Below are positions 34,536 to 46,700 of a stretch of 64,000 nucleotides of DNA, one piece after another. This DNA is from Paraphaeosphaeria minitans (taxonomy: Eukaryota; Ascomycota; Dothideomycetes; Pleosporales; Didymosphaeriaceae), in NCBI GenBank assembly GCA_015832175.1, contig WJXW01000016.1:62001-126000 (forward strand), in the 5' to 3' direction. The position numbers and the translations under genes were made by a program. Under the pieces are notes generated by a model that was given only the letters and a program-made list of their open reading frames with translations, made no database searches and was not told the DNA's origin. Within the stretch, counting starts at the first letter, position 1. Every line of letters begins with the position of its first letter.

Positions 34536-37500
34536 AGGTAAGTAAGTAGCGCCTAAACTAGATACCTAAATATATTTTCTAGTAACACTAAGACGTAGGC
34601 GTGTGCACTTACTATAGTAAGCCTAACTATATAGCTAGAGCCTACTTTAATATAATTTTACTCTAGGTAATTGTAACCTAACCTTAGCATAGTAAAATAA
34701 ATATCTAGTTAAGAAAAGAGTAGCCCCTAGTCTAGCGCTAATATAGGGGCTATGCGCGATAGCATTAATAGAGGTATAATTAGAGTAAGCTATAATAGTT
34801 AGAGTGGCTAGAGCTAGGGTAGGTATAAATAGGCCTACTTGTACCTTTTACGTCTTCCTTAATAGTATATAGTATATAGAGGCCCTAATTAATATAGAGT
34901 GTAAATGCTTTATAGTAATTAGCCCTAGGCTAGTAGATTTACTCTTACTATAGCATATTATAATTCTAGCCTAGGAGCTAGAATAGGCTGCTAGGTTATT
35001 ACTATAGACCCTTATTATAGAGATAGCGGTAGTGCCTTATAATATATTTAGATAGTAATAGACCTTTTACGCTTATATAATCCCTAACCTCTACTAGGAT
35101 ATAATCTTAGGGGCCCCCTAGCTAGCTAAGTCTAAAGTAGTAGTAGATATCTATAGTAGTAAAATTATAATTAGGGTAGCTAGGGGTCTTATTACCTTTA
35201 ATATCTAGGTAGTAGAGAGGTAGGGCCTCTTTACTACGCTTATAAATAAGGAGGATAATATAACACCCTTTAATACTCTAGATAAAAACTAGGAAAAGGT
35301 ATTTCTAACTTTACTCTAGAATATTACTTAAATACTTATAATAACGCTTCCTTATATAGTAAGATTCCTACCCCCCTATAATATAGTAGGGCTAGGCCTT
35401 ACTAAAGATAGTAAGACTCTTCCTCTAGAACTAGTAGAGTACGCTACTATTTTTAATAAAACTAAAGTATCTAGCCTCCTACTATACTAGGGCATATTAA
35501 ACTACTATATCTGCCTAAAGTAGACCTTGAGTAGCTCCCTCCTAAAACTACCCTAGGGCCTACTATATAGTATATCTAGAGATTAGCTAGTAAAACTCTA
35601 GCGCCAACTTATAGAACTTATAAATAAGGCTAGATATAAGCTAGCTCCTCTTTAATAGGTACTCTAGTCCTTCTAGCCCTAAAGCCTGAGGGGAAATTGC
35701 GCCTATATATTAACTATTAGGAGATTAACGCAATCTCTAAGCTAGATTAGTATTTTCTTTTACTTATTAAAGAGACACTACGCACCCTCTTTTAGGCTAC
35801 TTAGTTTATAAAAGTAAATATCTACGCTACTTTTTATAAGCTATAAGTTGTAGAGGAGAAAGAACACTATACTATATTCTATACCTAGTTTAGCCTCTTT
35901 AAGTAGTTAGTAGTCCTATTTAGACTAACTAGGGCACCTACTACATTCTAGCGCTATATTAATAGCGCTCTAAAGGATACCCTAGGCAATATATATATAG
36001 TTTACCTAGATAATATCCTTATTTATATAATAGGGCCCCTACGCTAACACTAGGACTATATATAATAAGTGCTAGGACTTCTATAGGAAGCTAGACTATA
36101 TATAGACCTAAGGAAATATAAATTCGCGATAATAGAGGTTAGGTACCTAAGGTATCTTATTATAGTAAGTAAGGCTATTTGCCCTAATTTAGTAAAGATA
36201 TAAGTAATTAATTAATAGGATACCCCCTTTATAGTGCGTATAGTCTACTACTTTATTAGCTTTACTAACTTTTATTATAACTTTTTTCCCTAATTCTCTA
36301 AGTAGGCTGCACTCCTATATACCTTTACTAAGAAAGGGGTCCTGTTTTAATAGGGCCCTAGGGAATAAGAGGCCTTTTAGGCCCTAAAGAACATATTTAT
36401 ATAGGGCCCTATCCTAGCGCTCTAAGACCTAGAGCGCAATACGCTAGTAGAGGTAGACTACTTAGGTAGTGCCACTAGGGCCTACCTCTCTTAACGTATT
36501 AAGAGGATCTAGTACCCTATAGCCTACTACTCTATAGCCCTAACACTAGCCTAGCAGAACTATACTATTTACAACAAAAAGCTACTTATAATTATGTAGG
36601 CCTTATAAGTATAAAGACTAGAACTCATAGGAGTAGCGCGCCCCTTTAAGATTCTAATAGACTATAAGAACCTTAAATACTTTATAAAGATCTAAGAATT
36701 AAGCAAGCGCTAGCACTAGTAGTTAGAGTTACTTTTTACTTTTTACTTCTACTTTTACTACTAGCCTAGATTCTAGATAGCTAGACTAGACGCACTAAGC
36801 TAGTATAAGTAAGATATAGCCTAGTAGATAAGGATAAACGCCCCGCTAATAGTGCCTAGGACTATCTAGACTACCCTAGTATAGATATAATCTTTAATAG
36901 CGCTAGTAAGGGCCTAGATCTTTACTAATACGCATCTATAAGCACTCTAGAATATAGCTATAGTAAAGTCCCCCCTCTACTATATTAGGCTTAAGGCGGT
37001 GCGCTATAGTAACTATATATTTCTTATAGTAGTCGCTACCTCCTAATAAATTAGGGACTATATAATTAGTGTATATAAGTCTTTTCTATAGTAAGGAGTC
37101 CTTTAGGTCCTAGCTTAGAAACTTTTTACTACCGCTATTATATAGCGTACACATAAGTTTCTAGTTATAGGCTATCTTAGGAAGAACTTCACGTTTAAGA
37201 TTATTTACTAGGACTACTACTAGAATAATATATCTAAAGACGTTACCTAATTTGTGCGTAATTGCTACTGCGTAGAAGTATATATAAACTAGTAGAAGTA
37301 GTAAGGTCTCCTATAGCTACTCCTAATTACAGACTAGTACTAGGCGCAACTCTTAATAGATTTTATAGTAGACCTCTCCTAGGCCTTTATAGCAGCACCG
37401 CAATACCTGCTTATAATTACTAATAGGCTGTTAAAGTATATATAACTAGAAGCTATAACTTCTATAATAGTAGAGTACTATGTAGCCTACTTCTATAATA

Positions 37501-38430
37501 TATAGTAGTAGTTCTATAGCTTCTCTACCTTACTAATTATAGATAGAGGCTTAGACTAGCTAAAGAAGTTCTAGACTACGCTATATAAATTAACTAGAAT
37601 AAAATAACTCCTCTCTATAGTATACTACCCCTAGACTAACAGTAGTATAGAGAGGGTAAACTAGAAGGTACTCTTAGTCTTCTGCATTATAGTTAACTTT
37701 AAATAAATAGACTAGCTAGACTGCCTCCTAGCCTACTAGCTTATGTTAAATAATAGATTATCTACTACTATAGGCCTAAGCCTAAACTTTCTATTAAATA
37801 GATATTATGTTAATCTCCTTAAGAGAATCCCCTTACTAGTAGAGTCTAGCTACACCCCTACTAGGAGAGTAAAGCACTTCTTAGACTACTTTAAAAGAGG
37901 GATAGTTTTAGCCTAGGCTACTATTATATATAGATAGCAGTGCACTATAGAGGCTATAAACTATACCTACTACCTTATAGAGCGATTCTAAGTTAGAAAT
38001 AAGGTATAGTTTTTACTACATAATATAAAAACTAACTAGCTAAAGAAGAAACTTAACTAGCTTAAGATTAAGTACACTATAATAGCTATACTATCCCTAC
38101 TTATAGTAACACTAGACCTGCCTAGTAATCTCTATAAAACTGTCTATATTAACCTCCTTAAGCGAGCAGCGGATAATCTCCTACCTAGTTAAACTTAGGC
38201 TAACGCCTAGCTAGGCCTAGCCCTAGAGCTAGAAAAAGCAGACCTAGACCTACATAAATAGAAAGTAGAGGAGGTCTTACGTATTAAGAATACCTAGGGT
38301 AAATAATAATAGGCGCTAGTAAAATAGACTAGATAGGTATTACTCACTTAGGTGCTAGTAAAAAATATTATAGACACTATAGCTCTAGACCGCTTTAAGG
38401 CCGCCTAGGGGGACTATAGGCATAATAATA
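34536..38430 (+). pseudogene. G2 pol relic with chromodomain
   Basis: Reverse transcriptase: IVYLDNILIY (36003-36014 for YLDN, from YLDD by RIP), then LRKYKFAIIEVRYL. RNase H: about 36380-36760. Integrase: an HHCC-like region ending FVRNCYCV (about 37245-37275), catalytic region LIIDRGLD (about 37530-37555), and YYP(Q)TNSSIERVN with the catalytic Glu (about 37622-37660). A chromodomain closes the protein (about 38268-38415): ALVK(W)TR(W)VLLT(W)VLVKNIIDT, where bracketed Trp are TAG. The domain order protease-RT-RH-IN-chromodomain defines a chromovirus. Many stops; non-functional. Confidence 0.85.
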
Positions 38431-38599
38431 GTCTTATTTAGCCTATAGAGAAGAACACATAAACATTATAAAAGAAGCTATAATAGGTATTTAAGAATTT
38501 ATTCTTTTACTAATCTAGTAAAAGCGCTATCTATCTAAAAACTACTAAAGGCTATTAGCCTTAGGGTTGTAATGCCTAAAGCAGTACTAAAGTAACACT

Positions 38600-40130
38600 A
38601 GATAGAAATAAAAGGGGGCTATAATAACTATATTACTTTTTACACTAGTAGTAGTAGCAGCTAGAAAGGTGCACTAAGCTAGCCCTAGATAAAGGCTTAG
38701 GCAGAGTTACTCTATAAGGCTCTTAATATAGGTTAAAGGGTATACGCTGTTAAGCTAGGGCCACTAGAAGAGTAGAGTAGTATTAGCTAGGAGCTATCCT
38801 AAGTCGCTCTATAATAGTAGTAAGTAGGTTAGTAGTCTATGCTTAGGTTTAGGTTATTTTATTTAGGCGCTAGTCTATACTCTCCTTAGATTACTAAATA
38901 TAATTTCCTATATTATTTATCTACCCTACTATATTATTAGCTAACGCTACTAGACTCTAATTATAGTTACTACTACGCTAGGCTAGAGTTATCTAGAGTA
39001 AAGGTGCCACTAGGGCTATATTTATACTAGGGGGGGCAACTACTATTCTATTACTACGCTAAAGTAGGGGTATAGTAGGGAAGCCTAGCTTTTAGATTAG
39101 GCTAGAGTTTTTAAGCACTAAGTTTAGGTACTACTTATACTACTAGGCTAAGTAGTAGAACTCTACTATAAAGGTAGGCAGCGTTCTAGTTATAGGGTTT
39201 TAGGGGTTAGTACTATATGTTCTAGGATTATAGATATGCAAATTACTATTAACCTAGCCTTACTTTATATATTTAATTTAGAGGCGTAGAGCCTACCTTA
39301 AGCCTAGGTTATTAGTAAAGGGGGTAGAATTGTACTAGTAGGTAGCCTTAGTGTAATAGTAGGCGCTATAGGAGTAGCCCTAGAATAGTTAATAGCTATA
39401 TAAATATTAATAATAGTCTAGAATATAAGGCTATAGACTTACTCTACGCACTTAAGCTACTTTAGGCGCCTAATATATTTAATATATATAAGGCCTATAT
39501 TAGAATTAGCTAGCTCTTTATTTAAGCTATCCTCTTAAAGGACTACACTTTTAGTAACGCAGAGCTACTTTAGGATATAGGTAGAAGTAATAAAGTTAGA
39601 GTAATTAGCTAGTACACGCCTCTTAGAAGTTATAAAAGGGTAAAAGTAATTACTACTATTAGACTACTACGTAGGCGTATTAAGGCTTTAGAAAATCTCC
39701 TTTACTTTAGTATTATTAATCTCCTCCTTAGTATATGTATAGCTAGACTTAGTAAAGCGCTAGTTTAGGTCTAGAAAGTTATTACTACTACTACTACTAG
39801 GACTAAAGATATCTGCTAAAGCGGCGCTACTTTAGAGGCTATTATTAATAATATTAATATTAGCTGTAGCTGTAAACAGAACGCTAAAAAAAGGGCTAAA
39901 AGGCTAATAAGAGTATAAGAGTGTATAGTGTAGAAATAAGAGGGGAACTAGATTAGGGCTAAAAGGAGGTAAAGATAAAGGTAGTTATAGATAGTTAAAG
40001 AAGTTAGAATAGGCGTAGGTTAGAGTTAGTATAAGAAAGAGAGAGTAGAGAAGGGAAGAAGAAAAGTAAACTAATATAGATATAAGGAGACTATAATAGT
40101 AACGCACCGCTAAGGCAATAGATATATAAT
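38600..40130 (+). pseudogene. G2 3' accessory reading frame, function unknown
   Basis: Beyond the chromodomain there are 1.9 kb before the LTR. The clearest frame runs from about 39370 to 40030 on the plus strand, with few RIP stops: EYKAIDLLYALKLL, NAELLQDIGRSNKVRVIS, LLRRRIKALENLLYFSIINL, then a Lys/Arg/Gln-rich tail. The same sequence is present in G2 copy 3 (about 54940-56470, reverse complement), so it belongs to the element and is not a later insertion. It has no membrane or fusion signature that would suggest an envelope gene. The open plus-strand frame at 54886-55113 is an antisense shadow of the basic tail. Family unknown. Confidence 0.5.
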
Positions 40131-40396
40131 AATTATATTAGAAAGGGCAGGAGCGCCATCCTATTACCTTATAATAATAAAGTAAATAAATAAACTACCT
40201 AATAAGGACTTTTACCCTAAGACCGCCTTAGGGCCGCCTCTATACTATAAGGGAACCCTTACTAAAATAATAATAAGTTCCTAATAGAAAAATAACGCCT
40301 ATAACACTACTACCTTACTACAGTATAATACTTCTAAGATCTCTAAGGCTTACCTTGTAACTATAAGACGTTTTAAACTAAGTAAGGTCTAGAGTA

Positions 40397-40589
40397 TGTA
40401 ATAGGCTAGGGCTATACCCTAGCCTTTAGAAGGATCTTAAGGAAAGGAACTACCCTAAAAAAGTAGACCTACTAAGGAGAACTCTTCTTATAAGCGGCAC
40501 ACCCCCCCTATAGAGACTTAATACCTAGAATTTATCCTTTATATTTAGCACTTATAGTTCTACTTACTCTCTAAGGCTAGCCCATAATA
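40397..40589 (+). repeat. G2 copy 2 3' LTR (193 bp)
   Basis: Starts TGTAATAGGCTAGGG and ends GGCTAGCCCATAATA, giving short inverted ends. Matches 2017-2208 and 54484-54676 in reverse complement. Confidence 0.87.
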
Positions 40590-41518
40590 TTAAGCACTTC
40601 TAACTTGTCTATAGTACTTATACTATAATTAAATAATTCTTATTCCTTCTAATATAATTTCTTTTACTAATTACGTAAGCGTGCTATCTTCTCTCGCGCT
40701 TAATAGGCGTAAAGGAGAGCTGCCTTAGCTAGCTCTTTCTTAATATAGAGCTTTACCTCCTCTTTAGTCTCTAACTTTTCTAACCTCTCTATTTTAGTAT
40801 CTATTTTTAAATAATCTAGTAAAGAGATCTCTTTAGGCTTACACTTCTAGTTTCTCTATCTAACACAGTTAGTACACTAAAAGTATAAAGAAGAAAGATA
40901 ATAAGTATATTTCTTTTTAGCGTAGTACAAATAGGTAATTATTATAAAAATATAGTCTTTCTTAAGACAATTAGCTTAACTGTAGCAATATTAAATAGAA
41001 TAAGATAATAACTTTATAGGTAGTTAACTTATAAGGATATTAAGCTTAGAGGGGGAGGATAATATTAGGATCTAGCTATGCGTAAGTAGTAGGGCATAAG
41101 CTTATTAAACTACTAGTTCGCTAGAGTTAGCTAACTAAGTAGTTAGATAACAGGTTATAGGTCCTAGGGGTCCTAACAACTGTATAGGCCTCGCCTATAT
41201 AGGAACTCTAGGACGCGTGGGACTCGCCCGCACAGGACTCTAGGACGTATAAGACTCTAGGACGTATAGGACTCTAGGACATATGGGATTCTAGGACGTG
41301 TGGGACTACTTAGTATATAGGAACGTAAGAATAAGCTTCTTATACTTATATTTAATCTGTTTATTAATCTATTATTTAGATTCTAGTAGACTAAATTGTT
41401 AACTTATTACACTTCGCAAGATACTATTATACTAATAAGACCTTCTACCTCCTATAAGTACTCCTGCTTAAGAACTAACCTTAACCCCTTAGGACTAGCT
41501 ACCCTCTTAGATTTAACA
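40590..41518 (+). mobile_element. CV-A3: 3' fragment of a third CV-A chromovirus
   Basis: 40590-41062 is the reverse complement of the sequence between chromodomain and 3' LTR of CV-A1 (26344-26820), ending in the polypurine tract (GAGGGGGAGGATAA). It is followed by the 3' LTR. The upstream part is missing because G2 copy 2 sits against it and its own left side has been lost. The right target duplication candidate after 41518 is TTTAA; it is inserted in G3 gag. Confidence 0.87.
41063..41518 (+). repeat. CV-A3 3' LTR (456 bp)
   Basis: Reverse complement of the CV-A LTRs. The start is TATTAGGATC (TG changed to TA), the end TTTAACA. Includes the 17-bp repeat block in reverse orientation at about 41200-41310. 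Confidence 0.9.
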
Positions 41519-41559
41519 TTTAAGAGCTCCTATAACCCTATTATAAACCCTAGTGTAGG

Positions 41560-42870
41560 TACTTAGGTGATTCGTAATTAGAAATATTAAGCCTAGGCTT
41601 ATAGGACCTATAGAGAGACTAGGCACATTATAAAGGACTGCCTTTAGCGCTAAGGCCTTATTAAAAGAGGTTAGTACTCTAAAATCTTTAACACTAATAG
41701 CTAGTTTTTCGACTTCTACTATAACCTAAAACACCTTTAGATAGAGAAATTTAGGGGACCTATACCCTACTCCTAAGGAGATACACAGCTCTAGTACCTA
41801 CTTAGGGAGATTAAATAGTATTTTAACGTTACTAATAAGGATTTAGAGAAGAATTTTAGCTAGGTGCTAGGCCTAAAGAGTAAGAAAGCCTCTATTAATT
41901 TTAAATATAAATTAGGCTAATTGCATTTTAGGTTAATAAGTAGTAAGTAGAAAGACTAGGAGCTAGAGATAGAAGTAATAAGAAGAGCTAAAGCCTTCTA
42001 CGCTACCCTATTAGAGGTCTCTTACCTATCTAAAGAAGGTAATATAACTAAGGAAGTAAATACTACTAGGACTAAGGCAGTAGAAAAGAGTTTATAGGAA
42101 TAATAGAACTAACTAAGTATTAAAAGGGTTATAGGGGCTAGAGTAAGTAAACTAGTGTTAGTGGCTTAAATAAGAGACCTTTAGGAAAGAAGGGTTAGGA
42201 TTAATTCCTAGCTATAGATTAGAGAATTCTGCCCAGAATCTCCTCTACTAGTAATTAATAATAATAAATTAGTGCTATAAGTAGTAGTTATAGAAGTAAA
42301 CTAAAGAGCTTCTAAACCTGCTAAGATAATAGAGGAGGGTATTATCTAAGCTATACTAGAAGCTAAGGCTACTAGTAGAAAGAAGGGTGCTTAAATAGCC
42401 TCTACTCCTCTATTAGATAAAGAGCTAGTTGCACTTATTAATACTCTAAATACTAATTCTATCCTAATAGCAGCACTAATATAAGAGGTAAGAGGTATTA
42501 TAGTTAGATTAATATTTTCTTAGGATAAACTGCATTTAAAGGCCTAGTAACTACTCTCTAGAAAGGAAAAAGAGCCTAATAACTAATTAGATAAGAGTAA
42601 ATTAGGAAATGTCTTTATAGGGACACAACAAAGATAATTTTTAATAGAAAAACAGAGTTAGGACTACCCTTAAGAACCTACTATCCTATTAGAAGTAATA
42701 ATAGAGAAGTTGCGTCCTAGCCTACACTAGATTGCGTAAGGAAACACTGCACAGAATACCTAATATAGTATTAGAGAGGTGTAGGATAGATATTAGGAAG
42801 AAGCTAATAAGGTTAACCTCTAAAGTTACACTAAGCTAGAAGAATAGATAGGAGTTTAGAGCATTCTAGT
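41560..42870 (+). pseudogene. G3 gag relic
   Basis: Plus-strand frame beginning with a Cys/His-poor remnant of a knuckle-like region (HIIKDCL, about 41620), then FFDFYYNLKHLQIEKFRGPI (about 41710) and a long Lys/Glu-rich helical region to about 42100. The frame becomes poorer beyond 42100. Assigned to gag by position in front of the protease; the order (knuckle before the helical part) is unusual, so the call is cautious. Confidence 0.45.
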
Positions 42871-45800
42871 AAAACTCTCTACCTATTTTATTACTATTCT
42901 TAGAAGTCACTATAAGGTTCTGCTTAACTTAGGATTAGAACTAAATATTATAAGGTATACTACTACAAGGGCACTTATTATTATTATTTAGGACTAAGAT
43001 TAGAGCTACTTACCTACTAAAGAATAATTAGGCATAGTAGGAGCTAGTAGAGATTTAGATAAGTATATAAGAACTACTTATAGTGTACTACTTAAGGTTA
43101 GGCTAATTACAATTCCTACTTATTTTAAGATTATAAGAAACGTTAGGAGGCCTATTATTTTAGGCACCCCCTTTATAATAGCTAATTAGTTAACTATAGA
43201 ATTTACCCTAATAGGCTAATGCCTATGTAGGGTTACCTCTGTAAATAGGAAAAGAACAGTCTCTTTCTTTAGGTTAGATACTCTACTACTTTCTAACTAT
43301 AAAATAAGTAATAAAGATTTAGGAAACGTGTAAAGGGTGTATTTATAGGGGAAGTACACTTGCTATAGGGTTACTCTATTAGTGCGTACCTTAGTAATAA
43401 AGAGGTAGAAGATAGAGAAGATAAGTAGGAAATTAGTTAAGTAGAATTAATTAGACAATAAGCGCGAGAATGTTAGGTAACAGTAGCTAGGCAATTAGGA
43501 ACTATCTATACTATATATAAAAAGGTAGTAAACAAAGTTCGGCCTATAGATAACCTAAGAGGAAACCGCCTATTAGAAGTAAAAAGATTAGATTAGAAAG
43601 AAAGAGCTATTAAACAATAATAAGCTATAATAGCTTTTTAGGGACCTTAACTAGATGTATATTTAGGAATGTTTGAAACTAGATATGCGGATTTTAGAAG
43701 GGGGCACTAATTAACACCTAAATAACTAAAGGAGATAAATGTTAGAGACTAGCTAAAACCTACAGAAATTTTACTTATCTATAAGCTAATGTTCTATTAG
43801 GAGGCAGCTCTAGCCTAGGAATTTAGTAAGATAATAATTATTAGTAAGAATATTATGCCTCCGTACTAGATTTAGACTATCCTATATAAAGCCTAGTAGG
43901 TAAGAGGCTTTAACTGCCTAAAAAAGCTAGTGCCTATAGTACACTAAATAATTTTAGATTAGATTAACTAAAAAGTCCTTAAAATATACAACAGCTAATA
44001 TCGAAACCCCTAGTTCCTAGTACTAAAGAAAGACAAAGGGTACTAATTAATTAATAACGCCTAGTTCTATAATAAGGTTTTAGAAAGAGATGCTAATCTC
44101 CCACTCTTAGCTAATAAGTTTTTAGAGAGGATTAGGGGTAGAGTAATCTACTCTCTATTTAATCTATTTTTAGGATTTAACTAGATACCGCTCTATATAG
44201 CCTTAAGAAATATAATAGCTTTCTAGACACCTATAGGCCTTATAAGGCACTGTACACTTCTATAAGATATAATAAATTTACTAGGAGTTTTCTAAAGAGC
44301 TATATTAATAATCCTTTAGAGGCATTTCCCTAATACTTTATTCTTTATTAATAATATTATATTGGCAGGACTAAAGTTAACCTATAGGGATAAAGAAGCC
44401 CTTCCTAGGGTACGCCAATTTGTGCTCGAACATATTATGCAGCTAAATAGGGTACTTACTAACCTAGAGAGGGCCTATACTACTATATTAGAAACAAAAT
44501 CCTTCTAGGGAGTAAACTAAATAGAAATTGTAGGATATAAGGTATCGCCTAATAGCTAATTACTCTAAGACAAGAAAGTGGCCAAGATTCTATACTAGAA
44601 AGAATGCACAAATTAAGGAGAAGTCTAATAGTTTATTAGGATTTACACTTACTATTACTAATAGATCTTCTACTTTTCTATTAAAGTAAAACTTTTGTAT
44701 ATACTTACTAGAAAAGGCTAAGAATAGAAGTAGGGAGATCTTAAGCGCTAATTAATAAATATCCTAAAGGAGAGTATTACTACTACACTAGTTCTAATAA
44801 CTCTTAATTATAAATTAGGAAGGCAGATCTTCGTCTGCGTAGACGTAAGTTTATAAGGAGAAGGAGCCTATATTAAGGAAGTAGAAGAGGATAGGAAGCG
44901 CCACCTAGTGTAGTTTAAAAGTACACTATAGTCTAAAGTAGAATTAAAATAGCACTTAACTAAGCTTAAATATAAAGCGGTAGTATAGGCACTAAAAAAG
45001 TTTACGCTATACCTATATAGGACCTAATTTATTATTAAAATAGATGCGGCTACTCTAATTTTACACCTTAACTAGTCTTCTACTAACCTCCCTAGATTAG
45101 TTATAAACTAATAGCTAGGTATAATACTGCTATAAGACTTTAAAATTATCTATAGGCTAGGAAAACATAATATTGTTACTAATAGATTATTAAGGTACCC
45201 CTAACTAAAAGGATAGACAGCGCCAGAAGAATTAGAAGAAGACCTGGGTCCCCTTGTAGACTATATAGTAGAGAAGCACGATAATAGCTTAGTGTTTACC
45301 TTATAAGAGGCCTAGATCCTTAGCAAAGACTTTTTAGAAAAATTAGAAGAGATAGCGAGGTTCTTACTATCTAGAAAAAGACCTAACAGGCTAATACCCT
45401 AGAAAAGCCGCCTTTTGTAGACAAAGAAGGCCTAAACCTTTTTTATAAAAGTAAACCTACTGTTTAAGAAGTTAACCCTAAATCTTGCTATCTAAAGGGT
45501 AATTAATAACCTAGATATTTAAAAGGCACTTATTTAGGAGGTCTACTAGCACCTCTACTATAAAGGAATCTAGGCTATAAATGCTACGATCTAGTCTTAG
45601 TTCTAGTAGAAGAGCTAGTTTAAGATAATTTAAACTAAGCTAAAGAAATATACTATCTGTGCTATTAAATAAAGTAATTAAATAGAGACAAGCTTTAAAA
45701 TTAGTAACTCTAGGACCTTATTTAAACAATAGACTATTAATATCACCTACATACCTATAAGTAAGTATTAGAATTCCTTCCTTATTGTTACTAGGGAATA

Positions 45801-46700
45801 CGCCTTAGGATAGCCTAAAGCTAGAGCGCTTATTAGAGTAGATTTAGAAAGTGTTGTAAAGTTCCTCTATAAGGATATTATCTGTAGGTAGGGGGTGTTT
45901 CCTTAACTAAGTGTAAATAGGGGGCCTAAAAATGAATTATTAATTAAAGCACTAGCTAGACACTATAGGATATATTATATCTAAGCTTCTTTCTACAACT
46001 CTAAGGCTTAAGAACTAGTTAAATAAGATTACTAATTACTTATTGCAGCGCTTATAAAGCTAAGAAATAATTAAGAGTGCGATTTACCTATAGTAGTATA
46101 GGCTAAGAGGGTTTTAATTTAACAAAGCACAGGGTAAGCACCTATAGAGATAATAACTAGTATTTAGCCTATACTACCTATTAAGCTGGCGATTAAAAGC
46201 TAGCAGGCCCTACTATAGTTAGAAGTGGAAAACTAATTAGATCTACTTACCCTAAGGGCTAAGTAGTTAGAATAAAAAGGTAATAAACTTTTAGAGGCGC
46301 TATCTAGATTAAGAAGAATGCGCCTTAAAGGAGTAGAGTGATAGGATTTTAGTAAAGTCTATTAATAAGACTTTTATAAAGGAGACCTAGTGCTAGTTTA
46401 GAATTTAATTAGGGCTATAGACAAGTTAATAGTTGCAAAGATAAGGAATTACTAGCTAGGCCCTTACTAAATCTCTATTAACTACCCTAGCTAGTTATAT
46501 TACTAACTAGAAGAGCTTAATAGAGCTATATTCTAGTATACTACACATAGTAACTGCTTTAAGCGCTTCTACTAGCACACCCTAGATAATAAAGCATAGG
46601 TACTAAAAGGAAAGATAAGAATTATGCCTAAGGACCTACTAATTAACTCTTAGACCCTACTGCTAAAGCTGCTAAAACTACTACGCTATTAAGAGGTTAA
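42870..46700 (+). pseudogene. G3 pol relic (protease, RT, RNase H, integrase)
   Basis: Protease: VLLNLGLELNIIR (about 42910-42950), from a DxGSE(L/I)N-type active site with the Asp changed. RT: VIYSLFNLFLGFNQIPLYIA (about 44130-44200), and the catalytic motif as FFINNIILAG (about 44343-44372) in place of FxDD. RNase H: about 44830-45180, with VCVDVSLQGEGAYI. Integrase: about 45450-46150, with NRGPKNELLIKALARHYRI and YNSKAQELVKQDYQ (catalytic Asp and Glu changed by RIP). A GPY/F-like LGPYQI follows (about 46457). Stops are almost all TAG/TAA at Q/W codons. The family resembles gypsy elements common in fungi that lack a chromodomain. Confidence 0.8.

Larger units (their letters stand above)
34536..40589 (+). 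mobile_element. G2 chromovirus copy 2, 5'-truncated
   Basis: Plus-strand Ty3/gypsy element lacking its 5' LTR and gag. It carries protease/RT/RNase H/integrase/chromodomain (34536-38430), a further coding-like 3' region (38600-40130) and a 193-bp 3' LTR (40397-40589). The right border is exact: at 40590 CV-A sequence resumes, with TTAAG as the likely right target duplication. It was therefore inserted into the CV-A3 copy. The left border at about 34536 is a non-LTR break. Confidence 0.85.
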
